DNA of 64,000 bases from Gemmobacter aquaticus (GCF_007859075.1 NZ_VOAK01000011.1:496001-560000), one strand, 5' to 3'; shown: positions 1 to 9,268, numbered from the stretch's first letter. The notes: generated by a model from the sequence alone, not told the origin. Numbers and translations: made by a program.

Positions 1-13
1 AAATCTGGCGCAT
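1..13 (-). CDS. Start of a gene cut by the window edge
   Basis: Only the first four codons (Met-Arg-Gln-Ile) are inside the window. On the minus strand an ATG is preceded by AAGGACGCGAC, a plausible ribosome binding site, 45 bases after the tadD stop. The position continues the tad operon, so the next gene is probably another pilus-assembly or co-transcribed gene, but nothing in 13 bases identifies it. Confidence 0.4.
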
Positions 14-58
14 GTCGCGTCCTTGTTGCTGCTCGATGTCCGGATGCGCTTGCCCAGG

Positions 59-631
59 CTAGAGCGACGAGAGCAGGACGTTTTCCCCCTGACCGCGCCG
101 GACGAGCGAGAAGCTGCGCTCCAGTTTTTGTTGTTCTGGTTCGTCAGCATAGATCGATTTTTCAGACATGGCTATCGCGCGCATCAGATTTTCGCGAATC
201 GCGTCCGAGTTGCCACTGTCCAGTGCATAGGCCTGCTGGAACACGTTCTTTGCCTCTGGCGCCTTGCCCTGTTCCATCAGGACGACGCCAAGGTTGTTCA
301 ACGCCGGAACAAAGGTCGGCTCCTCATCCAGCGCGCGGCGCAGCACCTGTTCGGCCTGACCCAGACGGCCGAGCGCAAGGTTTGCGCTGCCGATAGCCGA
401 GAGCACATCCGCGTTGATCCCTTGCTGCGCTGCTGCGCGGTAATAGGCCTTGAGCGCGAGTTCCGGCTCCCCTGCCTCAAGCAGGCGGTGGCCGACGATC
501 AGCCCGTCAACATCTTCGGCGCTGGCGTCGACGCCCGGGGCAGATTTGTCGGAAGCGCCCAAGGTGCCGCCGCCAAGGGACTGGCAGGCACAAAGAAGGC
601 ACAGGCCAAGCAGCAGGAATGCGGTCTTCAT
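59..631 (-). CDS. tadD: TadD-like TPR lipoprotein of the Flp pilus system
   Basis: A 190-residue exported lipoprotein. The N-terminus is hydrophobic and ends in a lipobox (Leu-Cys-Ala-Cys, lipidated Cys16). Residues about 50-150 form tetratricopeptide repeats, for instance the stretches around ALGRLGQAEQVLRRAL and VLMEQGKAPEAKNVF. In tad systems TadD is thought to act as a pilotin-like or scaffold lipoprotein supporting the secretin. It lies 15 bases after tadC on the same strand as the rest of the pilus cluster. The identification rests on the TPR-lipoprotein architecture and on this position; a TPR lipoprotein alone would not be specific. Confidence 0.85.
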   Translation of the reverse strand: MKTAFLLLGLCLLCACQSLGGGTLGASDKSAPGVDASAEDVDGLIVGHRLLEAGEPELALKAYYRAAAQQGINADVLSAIGSANLALGRLGQAEQVLRRALDEEPTFVPALNNLGVVLMEQGKAPEAKNVFQQAYALDSGNSDAIRENLMRAIAMSEKSIYADEPEQQKLERSFSLVRRGQGENVLLSSL

Positions 632-646
632 GGGGCTCCGGTCAGT

Positions 647-1618
647 TCACCTGCCGCCAAGCTGGGTTGCGATGCTGTAAATCGAGGGTCCGATCAGGAT
701 CAGCATCAGCGGCGGCAGGGTGAACATCATTGTGCCCAGTGTCAGCTTCGTCGGCAAGACGTTCGCCTTTTCTTCGGCGCGCATCACTCGCTTGTCGCGC
801 ATTTCCGCCGAGTAGACCCGCAAGGCCTCGGAGATCGACGTACCGAAGGTCGCCGATTGCACAAGCGTCGTCACAAAGGATGACACATCCGCGACGCCTA
901 CTCGCTCCGACAGGTCTTTCAGCACCTGAACGCGTTCCTTGCCGGCCTTTACCTCTTGCGAGACCTGTTCGAATTCGTCGGCGAGGGCGGGGTAGCCTGC
1001 GCGCATTTCCTGCGCCACGCGGTTGATCGACTGGTCCAGCGACTGACCTGCCTCGACGCAGACCAGCATCAGGTCGAGCGCATCGGCAAAGCCCGCGACG
1101 ATTTCCTGCTGGCGGGTCTGCAGGCGGCGCTGAACCCAGTACTGTGGCAGGTAATAGCCAAAGGCCGCCGGCATGATCGTGTAAAGGATCATCGTTTGTG
1201 TCGGGATATCGCCGCGCTGTGACTTGAGCAGCAGCGTATAGGCCAGCCCCAGGATCAGCGCGCCTATGCCAAGCGCCAGTTTGGCAAAGTGGTAGGTGCG
1301 GACCGCGTTCTTGGATCGATAGCCTGCGCGCAGCATCTTCAGTCGCGCGGCCGACATTTCCTCAACGCTTTGGGGTTCAAGGAAATGCGCGTATTTTTCC
1401 AGCTTATCGGCGCTGCTCTTGGTTCGCAGGGCGGCGCCTTCCGTCTTGCCTGTCATTGCCGCCCGCTGCTGGCGCAGCTTTTCAAGCGGGTCGTGCTGCT
1501 TCTTCAGCAGGGTCGGGATGACGGCCAGTACCAGCAGCAAGCCCAACGCCAGGAGGGCGAAAACCGGGCCAAGTGGACCCAGCTTCTCAACCAGAAGCGC
1601 ATTGAAACTCTCGAACAT
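647..1618 (-). CDS. tadC: TadC, inner-membrane platform protein of the Flp pilus
   Basis: A 323-residue type II secretion F-domain protein. It has an N-terminal membrane segment (about residues 18-38), a central pair of hydrophobic segments around 110-160, a cytoplasmic helical T2SSF domain containing ADALDLMLVCVEAGQSLDQS, and a hydrophobic C-terminus. With TadB it should form the platform on which the TadA ATPase drives pilin assembly. It follows tadB by 13 bases and precedes tadD, the canonical tadABCD order. Nothing is truncated. Confidence 0.93.
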   Translation of the reverse strand: MFESFNALLVEKLGPLGPVFALLALGLLLVLAVIPTLLKKQHDPLEKLRQQRAAMTGKTEGAALRTKSSADKLEKYAHFLEPQSVEEMSAARLKMLRAGYRSKNAVRTYHFAKLALGIGALILGLAYTLLLKSQRGDIPTQTMILYTIMPAAFGYYLPQYWVQRRLQTRQQEIVAGFADALDLMLVCVEAGQSLDQSINRVAQEMRAGYPALADEFEQVSQEVKAGKERVQVLKDLSERVGVADVSSFVTTLVQSATFGTSISEALRVYSAEMRDKRVMRAEEKANVLPTKLTLGTMMFTLPPLMLILIGPSIYSIATQLGGR

Positions 1619-1631
1619 GCCGCTTCCTCCC

Positions 1632-2600
1632 TCAGACCTTGATGTTGACCATGATCTTCATGAAGATCACGTTGACGGTGAGCATCACCCCGACGACCAA
1701 GGCTGCCGGGATGAACAGCGACGATTTCTGAACTTCGTCAAAATAGTCGGGCTTCAGCATCAGCACCATCAGCAGGGCAACGATCGGGAAGGCCGAGAGA
1801 AACATGCCCGACCACTTCGCCTCGGCCGTGATAGCCCGGACCCTGCGAAACAGCTTGAAGCGCGAGCGGATCACCTGGGCCAGCCCCTCAAGGATCTCGG
1901 CCAGGTTGCCGCCCGACTGTTGCTGGATCGCGACGGCCACGGCAAGGAAGCGGAGGTCCTGATTATCCATCCGTTCGGCAAAGGCTTTCAGGCTTTCGGC
2001 GACATCGCGGCCATAAGCGGCCTCGTCGCTGATCAGACCGAACTCGGTGCCCAGCGGGTCAGGCACCTCTTTTGCGACGATGCCGAGCGCCGAGGAGAAG
2101 GGGTGTCCGACGCGCAGGCTGCGCACCATCAGCTCGACCGCGTCGGGCAGCTGTTCCTGCAGCAGCGTAACACGTTTCTTGGCCTTGCTGTTCACCCACA
2201 TGTAAACACCGCCCACGCCCATCGCCACCGCAAGGATGATCCGCACGGGCGTTTCTGCCGGCGTGCCGAAGGTCAGGCCCACATAGGCCATGATCGACAA
2301 CCCGCCCATCAGCATCATCAGCTGCATCGGCGAGAAGGCGATATTGGCCTTTTGCGCCTTGTCTGCCAGAATCGAATAGAGCGGGATCGACTTGGCCGAC
2401 ATGTGCTGCGTCATCTCCTTGCGGAGCTGGGCCAGCACTTCTTCGCGGTTATGGTTCTTTTCCAGCAGCGCCAAGCGCCGCGACATGCGGCTGTTCAGGC
2501 TGATGGATTTGCCGAATATCGTCAGATACAGCCCCTCGACCACCGCGACGACGGCGACGAAGATGATGACGTAGACGAATATGGCGGGGTTGATGCTCAT
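1632..2600 (-). CDS. tadB: TadB, inner-membrane platform protein of the Flp pilus
   Basis: A 322-residue T2SSF-domain protein, paralogous to the downstream TadC. It has a hydrophobic N-terminus (VYVIIFVAVVAVVEGLYLTI), central membrane segments around 115-150, the conserved F-domain stretch ELMVRSLRVGHPFSSALG and QQQSGGNLAEILEGLA, and C-terminal membrane segments. It is predicted to partner TadC and contact the TadA hexamer. The gap to tadA is 9 bases, so the two are very likely co-translated in one operon. Confidence 0.93.
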   Translation of the reverse strand: MSINPAIFVYVIIFVAVVAVVEGLYLTIFGKSISLNSRMSRRLALLEKNHNREEVLAQLRKEMTQHMSAKSIPLYSILADKAQKANIAFSPMQLMMLMGGLSIMAYVGLTFGTPAETPVRIILAVAMGVGGVYMWVNSKAKKRVTLLQEQLPDAVELMVRSLRVGHPFSSALGIVAKEVPDPLGTEFGLISDEAAYGRDVAESLKAFAERMDNQDLRFLAVAVAIQQQSGGNLAEILEGLAQVIRSRFKLFRRVRAITAEAKWSGMFLSAFPIVALLMVLMLKPDYFDEVQKSSLFIPAALVVGVMLTVNVIFMKIMVNIKV

Positions 2601-2609
2601 GCCGCGGCC

Positions 2610-4073
2610 TTAGACGATGGGTTCGTAGATGGCAGGGGGCAGGTTGAAGCCCCATTGCTTGAAACGTTCGGAATAGTGCGACCGCACGCCAGTTGCGTTG
2701 AAGCGGCCAATGATCTTGCCGTCGGGCTGCACGCCCAGACGTTCGTAGCGGAACACCTCTTGCATCGAGATCACCTCGCCCTCCATCCCGGTGATTTCGG
2801 TGACCGAGGTCATGCGACGCGAGCCGTCCTGCATGCGGCTGGCCTGCACGATCAGGTTCACGGCCGAGGCGATCTGGCTGCGCACCGCCTTTAGCGGCAT
2901 CTCGATCCCGGCCATGGCAACCATGTTCTCCAGGCGGCTGATGCCGTCGCGCGGGTTGTTGGCGTGGATCGTGGTCATCGATCCATCGTGGCCGGTGTTC
3001 ATGGCCTGAAGCATGTCGATGACCTCTTCGCCACGGGTTTCCCCCACGATGATCCGGTCAGGCCGCATCCGCAGGGCGTTGCGCAGACAGTCGCGCTGCG
3101 TGACCGCACCCTTGCCCTCGACGTTCGGCGGGCGGCTTTCCATACGGCCCACATGCACCTGTTGCAGCTGAAGTTCGGCCGTATCCTCGATCGTCAGCAC
3201 CCGTTCGGCGTTGTCGATGAAGGATGACAGCGCGTTCAGCGTGGTCGTTTTCCCTGAACCCGTACCGCCCGAGACGATGATGTTGAGCCGGGTCGACACG
3301 GCCGCCTCAAGATAAAGCGCCATCTCCTCGGTGAAGGCGCCAAAGCGGATCAGGTCGTCGATCTTCAGCTTTTCTTTCTTGAACTTCCGGATCGACACAA
3401 GCGAGCCGTCCACCGCGACCGGAGGCACCATGCAGTTGAAGCGTGAGCCATCGGCAAGTCGGGCGTCGCAATAGGGGTTTGATTCATCGACGCGCCGGCC
3501 CACGGCCGAGACGATCTTGTCGATGATGCGCAGAAGGTGACGTTCGTCCTTGAAGGTCACATCGGTCAACTGCAGCTTGCCGCCGCGTTCGACAAAGATG
3601 CGTTGCGGCCCGTTCACCAGAATATCGCTGACCGACTCGTCCTTCAGCAGCGGCTCCAGCGGGCCAAGGCCCATCACCTCGTCATAGAGTTCCTGATTGA
3701 GCGTCGCACGGTCCTGCGCGTTCAGCGCGACCGACATCTCTTCAAGCGCTTCGCTCGAAATCGCCGCGATTTCGGATTTAAGGCTGGTCTCTGTGGCCTT
3801 TTCCAGCGCTGCGAGGTTCAGGTTCTCAAGCAGTCGCTTGTGAAGTTCGACCTTCAGCTCCTGCAGACGTTCCTTGCGCTTGCGGTCCTTGTCGGCCTGG
3901 GCCACCTCGGCCGGGCTGCGCGCCGGGGCGCGGGTCTGCGACATGGGCGAGGGTGAAGGCTTGGGGCCGCCTGATGCAGCGCCACCCGTCTGGGCGCCGG
4001 TCTGCCCACCACCCGGCGGCATCGGGCTGCCGGGTTTTGCTGGACCGTCCGGTTTCTTGAAGCGAGAGAACAT
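2610..4073 (-). CDS. tadA: TadA/CpaF pilus assembly ATPase
   Basis: A 487-residue secretion ATPase of the VirB11/GspE superfamily, CpaF branch, which powers Flp pilus extension at the inner face of the membrane. The sequence shows Walker [10 protein letters not shown] at residues 269-277, an acidic Asp-box segment around [10 protein letters not shown] (294-303), Walker [12 protein letters not shown] at 340-350 and the His box [12 protein letters not shown] at 361-372. The first 60 residues are a Pro/Gly/Gln-rich, probably disordered tail, followed by a charged helical region. It sits between cpaE and tadB. All catalytic elements are present. Confidence 0.96.
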   Translation of the reverse strand: MFSRFKKPDGPAKPGSPMPPGGGQTGAQTGGAASGGPKPSPSPMSQTRAPARSPAEVAQADKDRKRKERLQELKVELHKRLLENLNLAALEKATETSLKSEIAAISSEALEEMSVALNAQDRATLNQELYDEVMGLGPLEPLLKDESVSDILVNGPQRIFVERGGKLQLTDVTFKDERHLLRIIDKIVSAVGRRVDESNPYCDARLADGSRFNCMVPPVAVDGSLVSIRKFKKEKLKIDDLIRFGAFTEEMALYLEAAVSTRLNIIVSGGTGSGKTTTLNALSSFIDNAERVLTIEDTAELQLQQVHVGRMESRPPNVEGKGAVTQRDCLRNALRMRPDRIIVGETRGEEVIDMLQAMNTGHDGSMTTIHANNPRDGISRLENMVAMAGIEMPLKAVRSQIASAVNLIVQASRMQDGSRRMTSVTEITGMEGEVISMQEVFRYERLGVQPDGKIIGRFNATGVRSHYSERFKQWGFNLPPAIYEPIV

Positions 4074-4096
4074 CGTGGCTTCCCTTCAGATCAGGC

Positions 4097-5362
4097 TCAG
4101 GCTGCGCCGGCGACAGAGGATTTTCCAAGGTCGTAGAGCGACTTGGCGAGTTTCGCGACTTCTTTGCGCAGCGGGTTCTTCGCAGCGGTTTCCGACAGCG
4201 GCAGGCCGTGGTCGTTCGATTGTGTCACCTGTGCGCCGCCATCGGGCAGTTGCAGCTCGATCGAAATATCAAGGCTCTCGGCAAGCCGCTTGACCCGACC
4301 TTTGCCTGACAGATCGGTAAACTTCGGCGCGCGGTTCAGCACATAGCGCAGTTTTTCGATTGGCAGGCCTTCGGCTTTCAGCGCACGGATCAGCCGCAGT
4401 ACGTTCTGGGCCGAGCGCAAATCCAGTTCCATCAGGGCGAAGTAGATATGCGCCCGGTGCAGCACGGCTTCCGTCCAGCTGACGATGGTCTTGGGCATGT
4501 CGATGATGACAAAGTCAAAATTCGCCTGCGCCATATCGAGCAGACGGCCGATGTCTTCGCCGGTCACGATATCCAGCGGCAGCATGTCGGCAGGGGCGGT
4601 CAACACATGCAGCTTGTCGTTGAAGGTGAGCATTGCCTGCAGGAAACTGTCGCTGTCGGTTCGCTCCAGATCCTGCAACAGCTCGAACACCGCTTCCTTG
4701 CGTGGCAGGTCGAGATAGGTCGCGCAGGCGCCAAACTGGAAGTCGAGGTCGATCAGGCAGACCCGCGGCGGCTGTGTTTTGTCCGCGTTGGCCAGTTCCC
4801 ACGCAAGGTTGGCCGCAAAGGTCGAGGCACCCGCGCCGCCCGCAAGGCCGTGGACCGGAATGATCACGCCCTCGCGGTCACCCTTGGCTTTGAACCGGGG
4901 TGCCCGATGCGCGCCCTCATCTGGGTCATGGTGGGCAACAGATGGGGTCTGGCGCGCGCGGCTGATCCGATCGATCGCCTCGTGCAGCGCACCTTCGGGC
5001 AGGGGGTAGGGCACAAAATCGTCTGCCCCAAGGCGCAACAGCTGGTGCAGCGCGACGGGGCCGACCTCGGCCGCGATGAGGATGACACGGACCTCGCGCG
5101 CCTTGGCTGCGCGGATCACCTCGGTGATGCGGGTCAGGTCCGCCTCGTCATGGCCATCTACGGCCACGGCCACGAATTTCAGGTGCTCGCTGTCGGGCTG
5201 CTGTAGAAAGATCAGGGCATCGTCAAACGAGAGATCTCCCCAGTTCTCGCCCAGTTCTCGCTCCATATCGTCAATGAGCAGCTCAAAGTTCTGCACATCG
5301 CGCGAGATTGTGCACGCCACAACGGGCGCGGGCTCGGGCTGAAGATTTGCCACAGTCGACAT
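4097..5362 (-). CDS. cpaE: CpaE/TadZ, MinD-like localisation protein for the Flp pilus
   Basis: A 421-residue protein with an N-terminal receiver-like half (about residues 15-140, but without a clear phosphoacceptor pattern) and a ParA/MinD-type ATPase half beginning at VHGLAGGAGASTFAANLAWEL. The nucleotide loop reads GGAGAST and lacks the canonical lysine, as is usual for CpaE/TadZ proteins. Downstream, CLIDLDFQFGACATYLDL gives the MinD-like switch region. CpaE/TadZ directs the pilus machine to a cell pole. It is followed by tadA after 23 bases. Confidence 0.9.
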   Translation of the reverse strand: MSTVANLQPEPAPVVACTISRDVQNFELLIDDMERELGENWGDLSFDDALIFLQQPDSEHLKFVAVAVDGHDEADLTRITEVIRAAKAREVRVILIAAEVGPVALHQLLRLGADDFVPYPLPEGALHEAIDRISRARQTPSVAHHDPDEGAHRAPRFKAKGDREGVIIPVHGLAGGAGASTFAANLAWELANADKTQPPRVCLIDLDFQFGACATYLDLPRKEAVFELLQDLERTDSDSFLQAMLTFNDKLHVLTAPADMLPLDIVTGEDIGRLLDMAQANFDFVIIDMPKTIVSWTEAVLHRAHIYFALMELDLRSAQNVLRLIRALKAEGLPIEKLRYVLNRAPKFTDLSGKGRVKRLAESLDISIELQLPDGGAQVTQSNDHGLPLSETAAKNPLRKEVAKLAKSLYDLGKSSVAGAA

Positions 5363-5541
5363 TGCCTCAAGTCCTTCCGTTTCCCACGTTCAACGATCTA
5401 GGCCTTTGCATCGCTGCCGACGCCTTGGGCAGCCGGACCGCAGGGTTTGGGTTCATACTGAAAACGCTGGTTTAGAAGTTGGGCGAGATTGGGGCCAAAA
5501 AGCCGTAAATCTGCGAATTATCCCCGTTCCGTAACTAATGA

Positions 5542-5557
5542 CGGGCCCGTAGGCCCG
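5542..5557. terminator. Small GC-rich hairpin after the OmpA-like gene
   Basis: CGGGCC and GGCCCG pair across a 4-base loop in the 221-base gap between the OmpA-like gene and cpaE. No T-tract follows on either strand, so it may be an attenuating or processing hairpin rather than an intrinsic terminator. Confidence 0.3.
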
Positions 5558-5583
5558 CCAGTTCAACCCATGGTTGGGCGCGA

Positions 5584-6240
5584 TCAGTTGCTGCCGGTGT
5601 CGAACACCAACTGCTGCACTTGGGTCGGCCGCTCGATCTCGCGGCGGGCCGAATCGATGTACTCGCGATGGATAACTTCGGCATATTTGCCGTTCAAAGG
5701 CGCGTTGCGTTTGTGGCCCACGAAGCCTGAAACCTCTGTCACGGTACGACGATTCCGTTCCTCGGGTGCTGCCGTACTGATGACCGGCCTTGTTTCGCCA
5801 TAGGAAACAAGCGCCTCCAAGCGACGTGAGGAAATTCCACGCGTTCCGAGGTAAGATACCACCGCTTGCGCGCGCCGTTTGCCAAGTGCCTTGTTGTAGG
5901 AATTGGAACCGACAAGGTCAGTGTGCCCATAGACCGAGAAGCGCAGTTCGGGGAACTGGCTCATCCACATGGCCTGATGGTTCAGCACCGCCTGCGCCTC
6001 GGGTGTCAACTGCGCAGAATTGAACGGGAAGGTGATGGTGGTCGGCACCTCGGCCGCGAAACGGCGGCCGAGAAGGATGGTCGCCTCGGCACCGTTGATC
6101 TGCGCCATCGAGTTGTTCATCGTGGCGTTTCCGAAGGTGCCGCCATCGACACGTGCGCCCACTTCCTCGTCCAGGCTGCCGCAGGCTGCGGTCGCGAGGA
6201 TTGTGGTGAACGCAAGAATAGTCCGCATGTTCCCCCGCAT
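5584..6240 (-). CDS. OmpA-family peptidoglycan-binding lipoprotein of the tad cluster
   Basis: A 218-residue protein starting MRGNMRT; an inner ATG at 6228 is an alternative start. A signal peptide ends in the lipobox-like TAACGS. The C-terminal OmpA domain (about residues 75-180) contains FSVYGHTDLVGSNSYNKAL and GKRRAQAVVSYL, the usual diaminopimelate/peptidoglycan-binding region. It lies 5 bases after the secretin gene cpaC, so it probably anchors the outer-membrane pilus channel to the cell wall. An OmpA protein between cpaC and cpaE is common in tad loci of this family. The open frame extends further upstream but only into cpaC, in another frame. Confidence 0.88.
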   Translation of the reverse strand: MRGNMRTILAFTTILATAACGSLDEEVGARVDGGTFGNATMNNSMAQINGAEATILLGRRFAAEVPTTITFPFNSAQLTPEAQAVLNHQAMWMSQFPELRFSVYGHTDLVGSNSYNKALGKRRAQAVVSYLGTRGISSRRLEALVSYGETRPVISTAAPEERNRRTVTEVSGFVGHKRNAPLNGKYAEVIHREYIDSARREIERPTQVQQLVFDTGSN

Positions 6241-6245
6241 GTGTC

Positions 6246-7637
6246 TCACTCCATCACATAGCCGTAGGGGCTGCTGAAATCCTGCCGGGCGACTTCGCCG
6301 GCAGCACCCTTGGTCGCCGCCACCTTGCCAAACAGGAACAACTCTCGCTCTGTCGGCAGGCGGACACGGTCGGTCGGAAGGGCCAGCGCCTCGCCTCGCG
6401 TGGGGGTGACAAGGTGCGGCGTCACGATGATGACCAGTTCGGACTGCGCGCGCTGATACTCGGCGCTGCGGAAGAGCGTGCCCAGAACCGGAATGTCGCC
6501 CAGCCACGGCACCTGGCCGTTCAGATCGCGAAAGTCATCTTGCAACAGGCCTGCAATTGCGAAGCTCTCGCCGTCGCGCATCTCCACGGTGGTCGAGGTT
6601 TCACGCCGTTTGAAGGCGTTCACGCTGATGCCATCAGTCTGGATCGAAGTATCGGCGTCAATCGACGACACGGCAGCGTTGATCTGCAGGTTGATCAGGT
6701 CACCATCGACCACAACCGGCGTAAAGTTCATCTCAACGCCGAAGGGCTTGTAGGTGATGGTGATGCCATCATCATCGGATACCGGGATCGGATACTCGCC
6801 ACCGGCAAGGAACTTGGCCTCTTGCCCCGAAAGGGCGGTCAGGTTCGGCTCAGCCAGCGTGCGGACAACACCCTTGGACTCCAGTGCCTCAAGCAGCACG
6901 CCGAACTGCAGCGAGCCTGCGGTAAAGCCAAGCGCCAGCGCAGAGTTTGCGTTGTCGCGGGCGGTGATCGAGTCATTGCCGAGGCCGTTTCCGCTACCCA
7001 GCCATGTCCCGGTTTCACCGATCACGCCGACATCCGTCCCGCCGGCGATTGCCAGTGACGACGACAGGTTCTTGGCAACTGAGCGCTGCATTTCGGCAAA
7101 CCGCACCTTCAGCATCACCTGCTGCGTGCCGCCGACCGTCATCAGGTTGGAGACGCGGTCGGGTGCATAGCGGTTTGCGAGGTCAAGGGCGCGATCCAGC
7201 TTTGCTGTCGAACTGACGGTGCCTGAAAGTACGATGCCATCATTGGCCGTCCGCACCTCGATGTTTTCACCCGGAAGGATCTGGCGCAGGCGTTCCTTGA
7301 ATTCCGATACGTCGGGTGTCACCTCGACATCGACGTTGGAAATCAGCCGCCCGTCGGCCCCCAGCAGGGTCAGCGTGGTGCGTCCCGGTGCCTTGCCCAG
7401 AACGTAGATCGACTTGTCAGAGAGCGTCGAGATATCTGCGATGCCGGGGTTCGCGATCGAAAGTTCGGCAAAGGGTTCGTCGCTTTCGACCACGACGGCC
7501 CGGTTGAGGGGAACGGAAAGGGGCGCAGAGGTCGATCCCTGCATGACCCTAAGGTTCTGCGCGCTGACGGCGGTGATCGCCGTGCTCGCCAGCGCAAGGC
7601 CAAGAAGCCCGGCGCCGAATATTGTTCTGACCTGCAT
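6246..7637 (-). CDS. cpaC: CpaC/RcpA outer-membrane secretin of the Flp pilus
   Basis: A 463-residue secretin. The start at 7637 is chosen because AAAGGCAGG precedes it and a clean signal peptide follows (FGAGLLGLALASTAITAVSA). The N-terminal domain carries the pilus-secretin N0-like region and a BON-like segment (ANDGIVLSGTVSS). The C-terminal half is the secretin core with TLAEPNLTALSGQEAKFLAG and the final VIIVTPHLV strand. It forms the outer-membrane pore for the pilus. It is followed closely by the OmpA-like lipoprotein and preceded, 202 bases away, by cpaB. Confidence 0.94.
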   Translation of the reverse strand: MQVRTIFGAGLLGLALASTAITAVSAQNLRVMQGSTSAPLSVPLNRAVVVESDEPFAELSIANPGIADISTLSDKSIYVLGKAPGRTTLTLLGADGRLISNVDVEVTPDVSEFKERLRQILPGENIEVRTANDGIVLSGTVSSTAKLDRALDLANRYAPDRVSNLMTVGGTQQVMLKVRFAEMQRSVAKNLSSSLAIAGGTDVGVIGETGTWLGSGNGLGNDSITARDNANSALALGFTAGSLQFGVLLEALESKGVVRTLAEPNLTALSGQEAKFLAGGEYPIPVSDDDGITITYKPFGVEMNFTPVVVDGDLINLQINAAVSSIDADTSIQTDGISVNAFKRRETSTTVEMRDGESFAIAGLLQDDFRDLNGQVPWLGDIPVLGTLFRSAEYQRAQSELVIIVTPHLVTPTRGEALALPTDRVRLPTERELFLFGKVAATKGAAGEVARQDFSSPYGYVME

Positions 7638-7839
7638 GTGACCTGCCTTTCGGATCACGCCTCTGTTCGGGTCTTTTCGCCCATTCGAGAAACAAAATGC
7701 AGGAGAAGCCGTTTTATTGCAAGAATCAACCTCTTGCGCCGCAAAGTTGCTGTGGATATCTCACAGCGGTTGTGCTTTGGCGGCATCAGGGTCTGCTTGG
7801 CGCCCCAGATACAGCGCCAAGCAAGCCGTCAGGACACAA

Positions 7840-8706
7840 TCAGTTGGTGTCGCTTTCGGCGAGACAGGGAATTTCTTCCTCGAGGACTTCGGTGCCCTTG
7901 CGGACTTTGCGGAAGCAGCGCTTTTGTTCGGGGGCCTCGACCACGACTTCTTCGGCGCCGAAGATCGTGGTGTCGACCTCAAGCGAAGCGGGGCCAGCGG
8001 TGTTCTGGTCGTCCTTCGCGACGAGCGAGACCGACAGATCACCCGAAGCCTGCGCCTGCGCAAGTCGTGCAACTTGCTCCTGGCTTGCAGCGACCGTCAT
8101 GGCTTTGGGCAGGCTGTTGTCCAGCCCGGTGGCTTTCTGGTCCTTGGCTGGCGGGCGATCAACCGCGATCACTTCGACCGAGCTTTCGATCAGCATGGTC
8201 TTTTGCTGGCCGTTCGGGGCAGTGCCCGTCCAGTAGATGTCCACGCGGTTTGTGGGCTGGAGCATCCGCGATGCCCCAGAAGCATCGTCAAACTGAATGG
8301 TGAACGCGCGCTGTCCGGGCTTCAGCATGCTGGTCAGGCCCGTCGTCTCGCCGGGGGCGGTGACCTTGGTTGCAAGGATCGGCTCGAACTGCTCCATCTG
8401 CCGCAGCACATAGCGGGGGGCCTTTTCGCCCTCGGCGAAAAGCGGGGCTTCGGGGGTGAAGGCTCCTTCGGGCAGCGCATTCTTTTGCCAATAGACCAGC
8501 TGCACGTCGTCCGGGGTGATGGTGTCGCCGTAGTTCACCGGCTTGTTCACCACATACACCTCGACAAGCGCGCCGATCCGCTGGCGCATGGCCTGCTCTT
8601 TTTCCAGCTGTGCCTGGGTCTGTCCGATGAAGTTCTGCGCCATGTAGACGGCAAAGCCCGCCAGCGCGATACCCAGGGCCAGAACCCCAAGGAAAACTGT
8701 CCGCAT
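7840..8706 (-). CDS. cpaB: CpaB/RcpC Flp pilus assembly protein
   Basis: A 288-residue periplasmic protein anchored by an N-terminal membrane helix (FLGVLALGIALAGFAVYMAQ). It has a SAF domain (about residues 50-115, VVNKPVNYGDTITPDDVQLV) followed by the RcpC domain with VDIYWTGTAPNGQQ. CpaB is thought to stabilise or gate the CpaC secretin. Two cysteines near the C-terminus (KRCFRKVRKG and EIPCLAE) could form a disulphide. It lies 42 bases downstream of a pilin gene, in the same direction. Confidence 0.92.
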   Translation of the reverse strand: MRTVFLGVLALGIALAGFAVYMAQNFIGQTQAQLEKEQAMRQRIGALVEVYVVNKPVNYGDTITPDDVQLVYWQKNALPEGAFTPEAPLFAEGEKAPRYVLRQMEQFEPILATKVTAPGETTGLTSMLKPGQRAFTIQFDDASGASRMLQPTNRVDIYWTGTAPNGQQKTMLIESSVEVIAVDRPPAKDQKATGLDNSLPKAMTVAASQEQVARLAQAQASGDLSVSLVAKDDQNTAGPASLEVDTTIFGAEEVVVEAPEQKRCFRKVRKGTEVLEEEIPCLAESDTN

Positions 8707-8748
8707 TATCTGATCCTATCTGGTTTCTTGCCTGGCGGCAGAATGATC

Positions 8749-8925
8749 TCAGGAGTGCAGATAATCAATGATGCTCTGTGCGATGGATGTGGCGGCATCA
8801 GATGCGCCCGCAATTATGAGCACGCCCACGGCGACCGCAACAACGACGATCACCGCCGTCAGGACCGTGAAGTCAACCGTAACGGCACCATCCTCGGCCG
8901 CAAGAAACGTCTTCAATCGCTGCAT
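8749..8925 (-). CDS. Short Flp-type pilin (second copy)
   Basis: A 58-residue pilin precursor starting MQRLKTFLAAEDG. A short charged leader is followed by a processing region GAVTVDF and a long hydrophobic helix (TAVIVVVAVAVGVLIIAGA). If prepilin peptidase cuts after Gly13, mature residues 5 and 6 are Asp-Phe, where classical Flp pilins have Glu-Tyr. The open frame extends upstream of the chosen start, but the pilin homology begins at this Met. It is a diverged relative of the pilin at 9071-9268; one may be a minor or pseudopilin. Confidence 0.82.
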   Translation of the reverse strand: MQRLKTFLAAEDGAVTVDFTVLTAVIVVVAVAVGVLIIAGASDAATSIAQSIIDYLHS

Positions 8926-8998
8926 GTCCGAACTCTCATACTTGTTTACCACTACACTGGGGAACGGCACGACACGCCGATCACCCCCTCGCAATTGT

Positions 8999-9037
8999 AA
9001 ACAGGCTGCGGCCCTGAACGGGTCCCGCAGCCTGTTT
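8999..9037. terminator. Long hairpin between the two pilin genes
   Basis: A 13-bp perfect stem, AAACAGGCTGCGG with CCGCAGCCTGTTT, closes around a 13-base loop. It sits 33 bases beyond the stop of the first pilin and is followed by AT-rich sequence on both strands. It probably terminates most transcripts of the abundant first pilin, letting only some polymerase read on into the second pilin and the assembly genes. Confidence 0.72.
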
Positions 9038-9070
9038 TATCACGCCTCGAGACTGTCGTCTCGTGTCAGA

Positions 9071-9268
9071 TCAGTTGGTGCGGCCGATCTCGGTAGCGTT
9101 CGCCATGTCGTCGGCGATGGCGGTCGCGGTGTCTTCGATCGCCGGCTGCAGCGTCGAGATCACGATGATGCCCAGGCCGACGATTGCGGCGGTCAGCACC
9201 ACGAAGTCAACGGTCACGGCGCCCGACTCTTCTTTCGCGAAGGCCTTGAAGATGTTCAGCAGTTTCAT
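9071..9268 (-). CDS. Flp-type major pilin candidate
   Basis: A 65-residue pilin precursor (MKLLNIFKAFAKEESG leader, processing region GAVTVDF, hydrophobic helix VVLTAAIVGLGIIVIS). Cleavage after Gly16 would leave Ala1 and Asp5-Phe6. It is the first gene of the pilus cluster, behind a 380-base AT-rich upstream region and ahead of a strong hairpin, a typical arrangement for the highly expressed structural subunit. Similar short GAVTVD-type pilins accompany tad loci in Rhodobacteraceae. A dedicated prepilin peptidase (TadV/CpaA) is not in the window. Confidence 0.85.
   Translation of the reverse strand: MKLLNIFKAFAKEESGAVTVDFVVLTAAIVGLGIIVISTLQPAIEDTATAIADDMANATEIGRTN

Noticed and set aside
1419-2894. 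491-codon open frame on the plus strand
   Set aside because: It runs antisense through tadC, tadB and tadA; the translation is rich in His, Arg and Asp as antisense frames are, with no motif.
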